Positions 35,867 through 44,999 of a stretch of DNA of 64,000 nucleotides are shown piece after piece. Made by a program: the position numbers and the translations under genes. The DNA comes from an uncultured bacterium (GTDB taxonomy: Bacteria; Cyanobacteriota; Vampirovibrionia; Gastranaerophilales; Gastranaerophilaceae). The number at the start of each line of letters is the position of its first letter. Within the stretch, counting starts at the first letter, position 1. The DNA lies in contig CAJMPQ010000002.1 of the NCBI GenBank assembly GCA_905215335.1, positions 196,321 through 260,320 on the forward strand, in the 5' to 3' direction. The notes below the pieces were generated by a model that was not told the DNA's origin, searched no databases, and saw only the letters and a program-made list of their open reading frames with translations.

Positions 35867-36673
35867 ATGCAAATACAAGATACGTTAGATTATATACAAA
35901 CATATACAGATGATTTTAAGCCTGAAATAGGTATCGTTTTGGGATCAGGATTGGGAGATTTAGCTGATACGTATTGTGAAATTGCAATTCCGTATTCTAA
36001 AATTCCTAATTTTGCAAAATCAACAGTTGTTGGTCATAAAGGACAATTAGTTTTTGCAAATATTTCAGGTAGAAATGTTGTTATGATGCAAGGCAGAAGT
36101 CATTATTATGAAGGTCATTCAATGCAAGAAATAACATATCCAATTAAAGTTATGAAAGCGTTGGGTGTTAAAACTGTGATTTTGACAAATGCAGCAGGTG
36201 CAATTAATAAAAGTTTTAGACCTGGAGATTTGATGGTAATTACAGATCATATCAATATGATGGGCGATAATCCATTGATAGGGCCGAATGATGAAAAGTT
36301 AGGTCCAAGATTCCCAGATATGTCAGAAGTTTATAATAAAAATCTAATAAAAATTGTAGATGCAGCTGCAAGATTATTAAAAATTGATATCAAACACGGT
36401 GTATATATAGCTTCTTCAGGTCCAAGTTATGAAACTCCTGCAGAAATTAGAATGGCTAGATATATGGGAGCAGATGCTGCCGGAATGTCAACCGTGCCAG
36501 AAGCTATAGTTGCTAATTATTGTGGAATGAATGTTATTGGAATTAGTTGTATTTCAAATTTTGCAAGTGGTGTTTCTACAAAAAAACTTAGTCATCAAGA
36601 GGTTATTGAAACAACAACAAAAGTAAAAGCAAAATTTAAAGATTTGATATTGATGTTAATTAAAAACATATAG
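35867..36673 (+). CDS. Purine nucleoside phosphorylase (trimeric type)
   Basis: Phosphorolysis of inosine/guanosine to base and ribose-1-phosphate in purine salvage. Family residues: VLGSGLGDLAD (phosphate loop), VVGHKGQLVF, MQGRSHYYEGHSMQEITYPI, ILTNAAGAINKSFRPGDLM, SSGPSYETPAEI and GADAAGMSTVPEAIVA. At 268 residues it matches the PunA/DeoD2 class. It has its own ribosome site and is closed by a strong bidirectional terminator. Confidence 0.96.
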   Translation: MQIQDTLDYIQTYTDDFKPEIGIVLGSGLGDLADTYCEIAIPYSKIPNFAKSTVVGHKGQLVFANISGRNVVMMQGRSHYYEGHSMQEITYPIKVMKALGVKTVILTNAAGAINKSFRPGDLMVITDHINMMGDNPLIGPNDEKLGPRFPDMSEVYNKNLIKIVDAAARLLKIDIKHGVYIASSGPSYETPAEIRMARYMGADAAGMSTVPEAIVANYCGMNVIGISCISNFASGVSTKKLSHQEVIETTTKVKAKFKDLILMLIKNI

Positions 36674-36674
36674 T

Positions 36675-36714
36675 AAAAAGGAAAGGCTGTTTAAAACAGC
36701 CTTTCCTTTTTTTT
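36675..36714. terminator. Bidirectional rho-independent terminator
   Basis: A long perfect stem (AAAAGGAAAGGCTG with CAGCCTTTCCTTTT) flanked by A and T runs. It separates the convergent phosphorylase and membrane coiled-coil genes. Confidence 0.93.
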
Positions 36715-36732
36715 AACAGCTCATTTATTTAA

Positions 36733-37191
36733 TTATTTATCTTTATTTAACTTATCAAGTTCCGCATTAAGTGTTTGAATTTGAACTTCAAGTTTTGTTC
36801 TTTCATCTATTACTGTTTCAAATGCTTTTTCAAGGGTTTTGATTTTAGCTTCAAGAACTTCTACTCTAGAAGCGTTATTAGAGCCTGAAATTGATGTTTT
36901 TTCCAATTCTCTTTGATAAGCTTTAACTTTATCTTTTGTTGCATCATAAAACATATAAACAGTTCCTGCACCAACAAAAATTCCACCTAAAAGAACTAGA
37001 GTTGTATATGTAGAAAGTCTAATTGCTTTTGTGAAGTATCCATTTTTTAATATAAAATTAGCTAATGATTGAGAATCAATTACATTGTTATGCAAGATAT
37101 TTAATGCTGCATAATTATTAAAATTGATGATTATAAAATATATTATTGTAAGTAGTATTATAATACTTAATATTAAAAAGACTTTTTTCAT
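36733..37191 (-). CDS. Two-span membrane protein with C-terminal coiled coil
   Basis: A 152-residue protein with hydrophobic spans at about 4-24 and 60-82. A heptad-rich helix follows (VEVLEAKIKTLEKAF ... LNAELDKLNK). This resembles LapA/DUF1049-type small envelope proteins in layout, but I do not claim homology. It begins 1 base after the rluD-type gene stop, so it is the last gene of the minus-strand operon with lspA. Confidence 0.7.
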   Translation of the reverse strand: MKKVFLILSIIILLTIIYFIIINFNNYAALNILHNNVIDSQSLANFILKNGYFTKAIRLSTYTTLVLLGGIFVGAGTVYMFYDATKDKVKAYQRELEKTSISGSNNASRVEVLEAKIKTLEKAFETVIDERTKLEVQIQTLNAELDKLNKDK

Positions 37192-37192
37192 A

Positions 37193-38110
37193 TTAAACGC
37201 TCCTATTTCTAAAATACTTTAAGACTTTAGAAAGTTTTTCATCCGGTTCAATTTCAAGTTCAATTATCTCTGCTGAAAAAGGTTTTGCAAATTTTAAATA
37301 AAACGATTGTAGAACTTGTTCTTCTGTTTTTACTTTTCCTTGCCCTGCACCATACAAGGTATCATTATAAACAGGATGTTTTTTAAAGCTTGTGTGAACT
37401 CTAATTTGGTGGGTTCTACCTGTAACTAGATTTAGTTCTACATACGTTGCTTCGTTCCCAAATCTTTCAAGAACTTTTAGTTTTGTCACACTTGGTCGTC
37501 CATCTGGTCTGACTGCCATTTTTTTAGGATTAACGTTATTTCTGCCAATAGGATCTGAAATCACGTCATTGTCTCTCGGGTAATTCCCTACTAAAACGGC
37601 ATGATATTTTTTCGTTAATTCTCTATTTTTAATTAGATTTGCAAGATATTCATGAGTTTTATTATTCTTAGCAATCATAAGAAGCCCTGATGTATTTCTA
37701 TCAAGTCTATGAACAATACCTCTTCTAAACTCTCCGTTCACATCAGATAGATTTTGTCCATACTTAAATAGCAATGCGTTTACTAGTGTTCCTGAATTTT
37801 CTAATGTTGTAGGGTGTGTTAGCATACCTGAAGGTTTGTTAACAACAGCCATGTTTTCATCTTCCCATATTATTTCCAGAGGAATATCTTCAGGTTCGAC
37901 TTGTAAAACGCTTTCATCAACAAGGTTTTCAAATTCTATTTTATCTCCTTCTCTCAGTAAGTAAGAAGGTTTTTTTACAGAATCATTGATTAAAACTTTT
38001 CCGGATTTTATTGCAGCTTGAATTTTTGAACGAGAAATTCCATCGTATAATTCGGCTAAATATACATCTAATCTTGTTTCATCGGTATTATCATCGACAA
38101 TTAAAATCAT
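37193..38110 (-). CDS. RluD-family rRNA pseudouridine synthase
   Basis: Isomerises uridines in 23S rRNA. The N-terminal S4 RNA-binding domain is about residues 10-80 (RLDVYLAELYDGISRSKIQAAIKSGKVLIN). The catalytic domain begins at DIPLEIIWEDENMAVVNKPSGMLTHP, and the active-site Asp is in GIVHRLDRNTSGLLM. The late motif TGRTHQIRVH is present. At 305 residues it is typical of RluD. It follows lspA by 2 bases, an adjacency seen in many genomes. Confidence 0.94.
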   Translation of the reverse strand: MILIVDDNTDETRLDVYLAELYDGISRSKIQAAIKSGKVLINDSVKKPSYLLREGDKIEFENLVDESVLQVEPEDIPLEIIWEDENMAVVNKPSGMLTHPTTLENSGTLVNALLFKYGQNLSDVNGEFRRGIVHRLDRNTSGLLMIAKNNKTHEYLANLIKNRELTKKYHAVLVGNYPRDNDVISDPIGRNNVNPKKMAVRPDGRPSVTKLKVLERFGNEATYVELNLVTGRTHQIRVHTSFKKHPVYNDTLYGAGQGKVKTEEQVLQSFYLKFAKPFSAEIIELEIEPDEKLSKVLKYFRNRSV

Positions 38111-38112
38111 AT

Positions 38113-38577
38113 TTATCTACCTTTATAGAATAGTAAAATTACCACTAGTGCAATAACGCCAATTGTTATAAATATGTCCGCAACATTGAAGATTGGGAAA
38201 TTGACAAATGTTAGTTGTATATAATCTCTAACATAACCTAAAACAATTCTTTCGTGGCAATTAGCAGCTATACCTGCACACAATAAAGATATGAACGATA
38301 TTGAAATTAAGTGAATATTTTTAATGTTGTCGTGAACATACATAAATAGCATAACAATGGCAACAATAGAAACGATGATTAAAAATTCTCTAGCGTTTTG
38401 TAGCAAACTGAATGCTGCTCCGGTATTTTTTAAGTAATGTAGTTGGAAAACTGCATTTGAATAGTGGTGACCGGAAGTTAAATTATCAACAATTAATTTT
38501 GATGAAAATAAAGCTAGAAACAGCCAAAATATAAAACAAACTATTAAGAAAAAATATTTACCTATTGCTGTTTTCAT
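38113..38577 (-). CDS. lspA: Lipoprotein signal peptidase (signal peptidase II)
   Basis: Inner-membrane aspartic protease that cleaves prolipoproteins. Four transmembrane segments fit the 154 residues. The catalytic Asp residues are present in GYVRDYIQL and FNVADIFITIG, and LKNTGAAFSLL is the conserved first loop. The usual GNLIDR motif is replaced by ANCHER, so the normally invariant Asp there has become Glu. The gene start overlaps the previous gene by 20 bases, suggesting coupling. Confidence 0.93.
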   Translation of the reverse strand: MKTAIGKYFFLIVCFIFWLFLALFSSKLIVDNLTSGHHYSNAVFQLHYLKNTGAAFSLLQNAREFLIIVSIVAIVMLFMYVHDNIKNIHLISISFISLLCAGIAANCHERIVLGYVRDYIQLTFVNFPIFNVADIFITIGVIALVVILLFYKGR

Positions 38578-39472
38578 TTTTATCCTCTAATTTAATAAAA
38601 TTATTTTTAGGAGTAACGTTTACTCTTTTCATTATGCAAGCTAAGCCAGCCATATATATTTGAAAGTTATTATCTCCAGCATTTTTTACTTTTGATATAG
38701 CTAAAGATGCAACTGTATATTCATTTAAGTTATCAGTATTAGCTTTTAATACTCTTTCCAAAATTTGCGATTGAGGTAGAGCTCTTAATTCATTTTTAGG
38801 AGTTCCGGCAGGATAAGTGATAGGATCTCTATCTATTGAACCAACTATAAACGTATTTGGTTCTGTGTCAACTTTAACTGTAGTTGTATAAGTTTCTCCT
38901 GAGCTAACTTGTGAAGGAGCTTGAATTTCAATATTCATGAATCTTGCATCTCCGTATAATAGAGATGATTCGTCAGTTAAAGATGTTTCTCCTGCGATAA
39001 ACCAATTTTCATTTATTTTAATTAAATGATAAATGCCTGTAGATATTGAGTGAATTTCTCCAGAAACCGGCATCAAATCTAATGTATCTTCGACAGTTCC
39101 TGTTGCAGTTTCTATAACATTAACATTTGCATAATCTCCGGTAACTTCAATATCTAAAATATTTGTAGTGTATGTTAAATCTTTGCAAGCTTCCCAAGTA
39201 GATTCAACACTTTTGAAATATACTTCTTTGTTAAAACCATCATTATTTATATAGTTATCATAATATAATGATTTTAAATTCTTTAGATCATGTTTATTAG
39301 CAAAGGTGTTATGCTTTTTTAATAAATTTTTGATTTCTTTTATATCTTGTTTTTCAATTTTTCTTTGCTCTATTCTGTAAGCTCTGTCTGAAATTATAGA
39401 TGCATTACTTCCAAGTTGTGTTGTTGGAAGAATTAGAGCTGTTAAAATCAGTGTATATAGTAATTTTTTCAT
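38558..39472 (-). CDS. Exported protein with NTF2/SnoaL-like domain
   Basis: A signal peptide covers about residues 1-24. Residues about 45-165 follow an NTF2-like pattern: a helix pair (IKNLLKKHNTFANKHDLKNLKSLYYDNYI), then strands ending in GIYHLIKINENWFIAGE. A second part (about 180-295) has a beta-sandwich-like stretch and a C-terminal NFQIYMAGLACIMKRVNVTP. Function is unknown; NTF2-like folds serve as binding or enzymatic scaffolds. It is first in the operon with lspA and the pseudouridine synthase. Confidence 0.7.
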   Translation of the reverse strand: MKKLLYTLILTALILPTTQLGSNASIISDRAYRIEQRKIEKQDIKEIKNLLKKHNTFANKHDLKNLKSLYYDNYINNDGFNKEVYFKSVESTWEACKDLTYTTNILDIEVTGDYANVNVIETATGTVEDTLDLMPVSGEIHSISTGIYHLIKINENWFIAGETSLTDESSLLYGDARFMNIEIQAPSQVSSGETYTTTVKVDTEPNTFIVGSIDRDPITYPAGTPKNELRALPQSQILERVLKANTDNLNEYTVASLAISKVKNAGDNNFQIYMAGLACIMKRVNVTPKNNFIKLEDKNENSNR

Positions 39473-39630
39473 AACATATAGTATAGTTTAAAAACTTGAA
39501 AATTTTAATAGTATAAATAATGTAGATTATATTTTTAGTAATATATCTTAAAAAAGTGTAATTTTTACCTTAAAAGTGGGTATATATCTCCTAAGAGGAT
39601 ATATTTCTTTTATTGGAGGAACTTTTTTAT

Positions 39631-39810
39631 ATGGATATGGCATTGAGACAAGGTGTTAATATTGATTTTGATAATAAATTGAGAGCAACTGTTGATATGT
39701 TTAAGCTATCGAAACTAGAAAAAATGCTTTCAAATTGTTTAGAAAATATGCCAGAAGAAAGTCCAATTAATTATGTTGGAGATTTAAATAAATCTGATGT
39801 TATGCACTAA
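39631..39810 (+). CDS. Small protein of unknown function, 59 residues
   Basis: The start is set at the ATG at 39631, 11 bases after a strong GGAGGA; an in-frame TTG at 39613 overlaps that ribosome site and is rejected. The product is soluble and helical (RATVDMFKLSKLEKMLSNCLENM), acidic and without motifs I know. It precedes the CoA-activase gene on the same strand by 82 bases, but that gene seems to have its own promoter. Confidence 0.6.
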   Translation: MDMALRQGVNIDFDNKLRATVDMFKLSKLEKMLSNCLENMPEESPINYVGDLNKSDVMH

Positions 39811-39892
39811 ATTAGTGTAAATTATTGTTCATAATATGTAAAATCTACATTTTCGTGCTATCATTATACTGTTATAGATAAAGGAAAAGAAC

Positions 39893-40897
39893 ATGAGTTT
39901 AACAGTATATTTAGGGATAGACGTAGGTTCTGTTACAACTAAATTAGCATTAGTTGATGAAACAGGAAAATATGTAGATAGTATTATGTTGAAAACTGCC
40001 GGAAAACCAGTTATGGCAGTGCAAAACGGTTTAAATCAATTGTATTCAAAGAGATTAACTGAATATAATGTAATGGGTGTTGGTACAACCGGTTCTGGTA
40101 GGGCTTTAGCAGGATCATTGGTTGGTGCAGATGTTGTGAAAAACGAAATTACAGCGCATGCTGTTGCTGCTAGTACCAATATTCCTGGAGTTCAAACAAT
40201 ATTAGAAATTGGTGGTCAAGATAGTAAAATTATCATTTTAAGAGATGGTATTGTTACTGATTTTGCTATGAATACAGTTTGTGCCGCTGGTACAGGTAGT
40301 TTCTTAGATCACCAAGCTCAAAGATTGAATGTTCCAATTGAAAAATTTGGTGAAACTGCACTTCGCTCTACAAATCCTGCTCGTATTGCCGGAAGATGTG
40401 GTGTATTCGCAGAAAGTGATTTGATTCACAAACAACAATTAGGTTATCCTGTTGAAGATTTATTATATGGTTTGTGCCAAGCTTTGGTTAGAAATTATTT
40501 AAGTAACTTAGCTTTAGGAAAAGAATTGTTGCCAACTGTTTCATTCCAAGGTGGTGTAGCAACAAACACAGGTATGGTTAAAGCTTTTGAAGAAGCATTG
40601 AATACAAAAATTGTAGTTCCTGAAAATCACCAAACTATGGGTGCTATTGGGGCAGCTTTATTAGCTATGGAAAATCATCAATATACTGAAACTCCAACTA
40701 AGTTCAAAGGTTGGAATGTTGCAGATATGAAATTCTCTTCAATTACTTGTACTTGTACTGGTTGTTCTAACAACTGTGAAGTTATTACAATTGTTGAAGG
40801 TGTTGACGAAGTTCAACATGTTGAAAAAATTAAAGATGTTAAAGGTAATATCATCGCTCGTTGGGGTGGCACCTGCGGACGTTGGGATATAAGCTAA
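39893..40897 (+). CDS. BadF/BcrA/HgdC-type ATPase (2-hydroxyacyl-CoA dehydratase activator-like)
   Basis: ASKHA-fold ATPase with a [4Fe-4S] cluster that couples ATP hydrolysis to low-potential electron transfer. Signs are GIDVGSVTTKLALVD, VGTTGSGR, EIGGQDSK, the cluster cysteines in NTVCAAGTGSF and IAGRCGVFAESD, and SFQGGVATNTGM. A C-terminal extension of about 60 residues adds a Cys-rich patch (CTCTGCSNNC ... GTCGRWD), as seen where activase domains join the larger DUF2229 proteins. No dehydratase gene is adjacent, so the partner is unknown. Ribosome site AAAGGAAAAG. Confidence 0.88.
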   Translation: MSLTVYLGIDVGSVTTKLALVDETGKYVDSIMLKTAGKPVMAVQNGLNQLYSKRLTEYNVMGVGTTGSGRALAGSLVGADVVKNEITAHAVAASTNIPGVQTILEIGGQDSKIIILRDGIVTDFAMNTVCAAGTGSFLDHQAQRLNVPIEKFGETALRSTNPARIAGRCGVFAESDLIHKQQLGYPVEDLLYGLCQALVRNYLSNLALGKELLPTVSFQGGVATNTGMVKAFEEALNTKIVVPENHQTMGAIGAALLAMENHQYTETPTKFKGWNVADMKFSSITCTCTGCSNNCEVITIVEGVDEVQHVEKIKDVKGNIIARWGGTCGRWDIS

Positions 40898-40912
40898 TTT
40901 AGGAAAATATTT

Positions 40913-41602
40913 ATGCAAAATTTTGGGCAAAATTCTCAGAGCAATTTATCGAGAACTTCAATTTTAACGGAGTTGTCTAGCGGTAATGTCGAGCTTGGTG
41001 AGGCTTTTGCCCTTATTTTAGCAGATATGGTTGTCCAAAGTGGTATTACAAATCCTGATGCTGAACCATTTGAGATTGTTCCTGATTCTTGGCGAACTCT
41101 GGCTGCTAAACCGGATAAAACTCCGGATGAAATTAAAAAAATTGATACTCTGTTTAAAGATGAAGTTCAATTTTTGGCGGAATCTTATCTTTTATTTATG
41201 GCTAAGGAAGTTGGAAATAAAACCGGTAAATTGCAATATTCTGAATATGAAGCTTATATGCTAAAATATCGTTTCGGTAGATATGATGTTATGAATAAAC
41301 CAGAATATTTAAATGCGGTTAAGGTTCAAATAAAAAATGCATTTAATAAAATTTCATCTCACGGTGAAGCTAGTGGTGATAATTTAATTGATAAAGTAGA
41401 TATGGCTACATTTATTTTTGCACTTGCAACCAAAGCTAAGAGAGATGAAAATGATCATTTTCAAGGGTTTGAAATAAATGGTATTATCAAGCCTGAAGAT
41501 TATGCTGTGAATGAACATAATCTATTTTCTGCAGATGATAATTTGTTTTCTATTAAGTTACGTGTAGCTTATAGTATGTTGAATAACAATAACCAAGCAT
41601 AG
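40913..41602 (+). CDS. Protein of unknown function, 229 residues
   Basis: A soluble, charged, mainly helical protein; I recognise no family. A Gln/Asn/Ser-rich N-terminus (about 20 residues) precedes the main domain. A GEASGDNLIDKVDMATF segment around 160-177 loosely recalls a degenerate EF-hand loop. It starts 15 bases after the CoA-activase stop and ends 11 bases before the exported protein at 41614, so the three probably share a transcript. Confidence 0.65.
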   Translation: MQNFGQNSQSNLSRTSILTELSSGNVELGEAFALILADMVVQSGITNPDAEPFEIVPDSWRTLAAKPDKTPDEIKKIDTLFKDEVQFLAESYLLFMAKEVGNKTGKLQYSEYEAYMLKYRFGRYDVMNKPEYLNAVKVQIKNAFNKISSHGEASGDNLIDKVDMATFIFALATKAKRDENDHFQGFEINGIIKPEDYAVNEHNLFSADDNLFSIKLRVAYSMLNNNNQA

Positions 41603-41613
41603 GAATAAATTTT

Positions 41614-42300
41614 ATGAATAAATTTTTAATTTCTTTATTGTCATTTTGTGTTGTTGGTTGTATAACTCAAAGTGTTTATGCTATCGAAAATATTTATAGT
41701 TTGGATGATGTTGTAAAAAGTAAATCTGAAATCGAAAATGTTCAGGAAAATTCATCAACATTATTGGTTGCGAATATAACTTTTGATTGGCTTGATATTT
41801 CTCAGGCTCAGCGTGATGAGCAGGTTGAATATTATAAAAATCTTTTATTTGAAAATAATAAAAGTAAGATTTATTTTACAAAAGATGAATTTAAAAAAGA
41901 ATTTGCAAAATATTTTAAAGATAAAGAATATAAACACCATTATATGTTGACGGATAATGGTGTAACAGAAGACGAAGAAGCAAAATATTGTGCATTTTAT
42001 TATAAAAATAATTTGTTAGTAATGTATGCAATACAATATAAAAATAATCCACGAAAAGCTTTTTATTATACAGCGTTTGGAGGCTTGAGGTATACAGATG
42101 TAATGTCTGATGAATATCCAAATTATCCTTATACGTCAATGCAATATGATAAAAAAGGACAATTAAAAAGTGCGATATATTTTATATCTAAAGATTTACA
42201 ATATATGTATGGACCGGATAAAGAATTTCAAGGAATTTGGTATAAAGATAAAATGTATGATAAAAAGGGAAAACAAATTTTAACAAGATCAAATTGGTAA
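41614..42300 (+). CDS. Exported protein of unknown function
   Basis: A 228-residue protein with an N-terminal signal sequence. VVGC at residues 13-16 could be a lipobox, or cleavage could follow SVYA. The mature part is rich in Tyr/Lys/Asp, with a YTSMQYDKKGQLKSAIYF / MYDKKGKQI pattern resembling short MORN-like or YD-type beta repeats. No enzyme motif is visible. It is the last gene before a terminator. Confidence 0.65.
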   Translation: MNKFLISLLSFCVVGCITQSVYAIENIYSLDDVVKSKSEIENVQENSSTLLVANITFDWLDISQAQRDEQVEYYKNLLFENNKSKIYFTKDEFKKEFAKYFKDKEYKHHYMLTDNGVTEDEEAKYCAFYYKNNLLVMYAIQYKNNPRKAFYYTAFGGLRYTDVMSDEYPNYPYTSMQYDKKGQLKSAIYFISKDLQYMYGPDKEFQGIWYKDKMYDKKGKQILTRSNW

Positions 42301-42303
42301 TAA

Positions 42304-42332
42304 AAAAAGGATGTTTTAAACATCCTTTTTTA
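42304..42332. terminator. Bidirectional rho-independent terminator
   Basis: AAAAAGGATGTTT pairs with AAACATCCTTTTT, A/T runs on each side. It lies between the convergent exported-protein and M16-peptidase genes. Confidence 0.9.
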
Positions 42333-42343
42333 TTTGTTTATTA

Positions 42344-44938
42344 TTATTTGGTTACTATCGAAAGTATATAATTGTTTGTGAAATATTTATTAGCAACTTC
42401 AATTATGTCTGAATCGGTTACGCTATTGATGAGTTTTTCATAGTTATCTTTAAACTCATATCCTCGAGTCGAAGCTTCATACCAGCCTATATTTGATGCT
42501 TTATCTAAATTTGTTTCTAAACCGATAACGTAATTGCCTAGAAGTTTTTCTTTTGCATCTTTTAGTTCCTTATCGCCAACATATTCAGTTTTTAGTCGTT
42601 TTATTTCGTTGAATAAGCCAGCTTTTGCTTTATCCAAGGTCGCAGGATTTGTTCCGATGTAAAGGAGGAAGCTTCCTTTAAGAACATTTGGAGAGAAACT
42701 AGTACCTAATTGATAAGCTAAACCTTCTTGATCTCTTAGGTCTTTAAATAGTCTAGAACTCATACCAGTTCCTAATATAGCATCAATAACTTGAAGTGTT
42801 GCGTAATCTTTTTGACTTAATACTCCATTAGTTTGCCAACCTAGCATTATCCAAGCGGTTTGCGTTGTTGGCATTTTTTGAATTGTTTCTTTTGGTGCCG
42901 TTATTTGCTTAATTTGTGATGCATGTTGAGAGTAATTAAATATTTTCCCATTTTCTTTTTTAGGAAATATTGTACTTAATTCCTGAACAGTTTTTTCTTG
43001 GTCGATATTTCCATTAATAGAAATAACCATATTGTCAGGATTAAATACATTTTTATAATAATTTAGCATGTCATCTCTAGTTATTAGAGGTATATTTTTT
43101 TCTAAAACTTTTGAAGAAATTGAATATGGAGTATCTTTGTATATCATATCTCTATATTCTTCAATTGCTCTTTGGATTGGAACATCTTTTCCTCTTTTTA
43201 TAGCACTTAATTTGTCTGATTTAATTTTATCAATTTCAAAATCATCAAAGGTTGCATTGTTTACGATTTCATTTAAGAGTTCAAGAGTTTTATCAAATTC
43301 TTCTTTTGTTGTTAAAACAGTTATACCAAAAGCATCTGCACTTGAGGATGGTACTATTTTGATGCCATTATCTTCAAGTGCTTGGGAAAGTTCAATTGGA
43401 GAATAACTTTTTGTACCTTTTAGCATTGCTGATGCCACAAGATTACCAGTTCCGATTTTGTTTTCTGTTAATTGACCGCCTTTAATATAAATACTCATTG
43501 CAATAATGTCGTTGGTAGTATTTGGAGTATATAATAATGTTGCTCCATTTGATAATTTGTATTTTTGAGTGTCTGAATTTTGACTTACTAATTCTGCACT
43601 ACCTTTATTTTGTGTAATGTTTGCTACCGGATGATTTTTTGCATTTTCAGGCAATACGATTGATACTGCACTTTTGTTTAATCCGAGGTATTTTTCTGCA
43701 GCTTTTTTAACATCTTCTTTTGTTACATTTTTGATGTTGTTTAGATAATTATCATAGAATTTGATATCATTTGTTAGAGCCATTGTATAACCAATTTCTG
43801 TTGCGATATTAGTTATTGATTCTCTTGAATAATATGTATCTCTTTCTATTATGTTTTTAGCTAGGTTTAATTGCTCTTCTGTTACTCCTTGTTTTTGAAT
43901 TTTTGCAATTTCATCAAATATAGCATCTTGAACTACTTTGCATTTATCAGGCTCAAAGTTTGCTGAAATATAAAAAATTCCATCATCTTTGTATGTTGAA
44001 TTTCCAGCATCAACTGAAGATACAATTCTTTTCTTTTCTTTCAATACTTGATTAAGAATTGACGATCTACCTTCTCCCATTATTGTTGCCAGAACATCCA
44101 ATGCATATGAATCTTTGTCAGTTATAGATGTCCCTCTAAAACCTATTAATAAATAACCGGATTCAGTGTCTATGTATTCAACTTTTTTCTTTTGTTGTGT
44201 TAGTTGTTCTTCTTTAGGATAGATATTTTTTTGTTGTTTTTTGTATTCTGCATTGAAAACTTGTTTTATTTTTTCTACAGCATGATTTGCATCTACATCT
44301 CCTATAACAATTGTTACCATATTAGATGGAGAATAATGTTCGTTGTAGAAGTTTAAAACTTGATCACGCGTAATGGTTTCAATTACTTCACTTTTACCAA
44401 TAACCTTTCTTTTATATGGATGTATTGAATACATCATATCATTAAGATTGTCTTGTAAAACTTTACTTGGAGAATTAAGGTCTTTGCTAATTTCTTCAAG
44501 TACAACTTTACGTTCTTTTTCCATTTCATTTCTTGGAATTAGCGGATTTAACATCATGTCTGCATGTAATTCCATAGCTAAATCAAAATCCTTAGATGGA
44601 ATTGTTACATAATAATGTGTAAAATCTTTACTTGTAGCGGCATTAGTTATAGCGCCTTTAGTTTCTAGAATTTTATCAAATTCTCCAGGTGCATGGTTCT
44701 TTGTCCCTTTGAAGAATAAATGTTCAAGGAAGTGAGCTACTCCGTTATTTGAATCATCTTCATCTATAGAGCCTGTTTTTATCCAAGTATCAATTGTTAC
44801 AATAGGATTATTTTTAACTTCTTGGACAACAACGGTTTGTCCATTATCTAATTTATACATTTGAGCGTTGGCAGCCCATACAACATTTCCACAAACTAAG
44901 ATTGCTGCTACTAATATAAATTTTTTCATTTTTACCAT
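42344..44938 (-). CDS. M16-family zinc metallopeptidase
   Basis: Pitrilysin-type peptidase with two homologous halves. A signal peptide (residues 1-24, ending WAANA) exports it to the periplasm. The N-terminal half has the inverted zinc motif HFLEH (about residue 67) and the downstream glutamate in RKVVLEEISKD. The C-terminal half (from about 445) repeats the fold without the zinc site, with the R/Y-type segment GLAYQLGTSFS near the end, as usual for this family. At 864 residues it is a single-chain form. It is monocistronic. Likely roles are periplasmic peptide degradation or processing. Confidence 0.93.
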   Translation of the reverse strand: MVKMKKFILVAAILVCGNVVWAANAQMYKLDNGQTVVVQEVKNNPIVTIDTWIKTGSIDEDDSNNGVAHFLEHLFFKGTKNHAPGEFDKILETKGAITNAATSKDFTHYYVTIPSKDFDLAMELHADMMLNPLIPRNEMEKERKVVLEEISKDLNSPSKVLQDNLNDMMYSIHPYKRKVIGKSEVIETITRDQVLNFYNEHYSPSNMVTIVIGDVDANHAVEKIKQVFNAEYKKQQKNIYPKEEQLTQQKKKVEYIDTESGYLLIGFRGTSITDKDSYALDVLATIMGEGRSSILNQVLKEKKRIVSSVDAGNSTYKDDGIFYISANFEPDKCKVVQDAIFDEIAKIQKQGVTEEQLNLAKNIIERDTYYSRESITNIATEIGYTMALTNDIKFYDNYLNNIKNVTKEDVKKAAEKYLGLNKSAVSIVLPENAKNHPVANITQNKGSAELVSQNSDTQKYKLSNGATLLYTPNTTNDIIAMSIYIKGGQLTENKIGTGNLVASAMLKGTKSYSPIELSQALEDNGIKIVPSSSADAFGITVLTTKEEFDKTLELLNEIVNNATFDDFEIDKIKSDKLSAIKRGKDVPIQRAIEEYRDMIYKDTPYSISSKVLEKNIPLITRDDMLNYYKNVFNPDNMVISINGNIDQEKTVQELSTIFPKKENGKIFNYSQHASQIKQITAPKETIQKMPTTQTAWIMLGWQTNGVLSQKDYATLQVIDAILGTGMSSRLFKDLRDQEGLAYQLGTSFSPNVLKGSFLLYIGTNPATLDKAKAGLFNEIKRLKTEYVGDKELKDAKEKLLGNYVIGLETNLDKASNIGWYEASTRGYEFKDNYEKLINSVTDSDIIEVANKYFTNNYILSIVTK

Positions 44939-44999
44939 CCTTTTTGAAGTGATTATATAATAAAATTTTGAAAATAATATGACCTTGTAGGAGGAAATA

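Noticed and set aside
43068..43406. 112-codon plus-strand frame inside the M16 peptidase gene
   Set aside because: It is the antisense shadow of a clearly coding region with peptidase motifs, has no ribosome site and a Ser/Leu/Ile-rich shadow composition.
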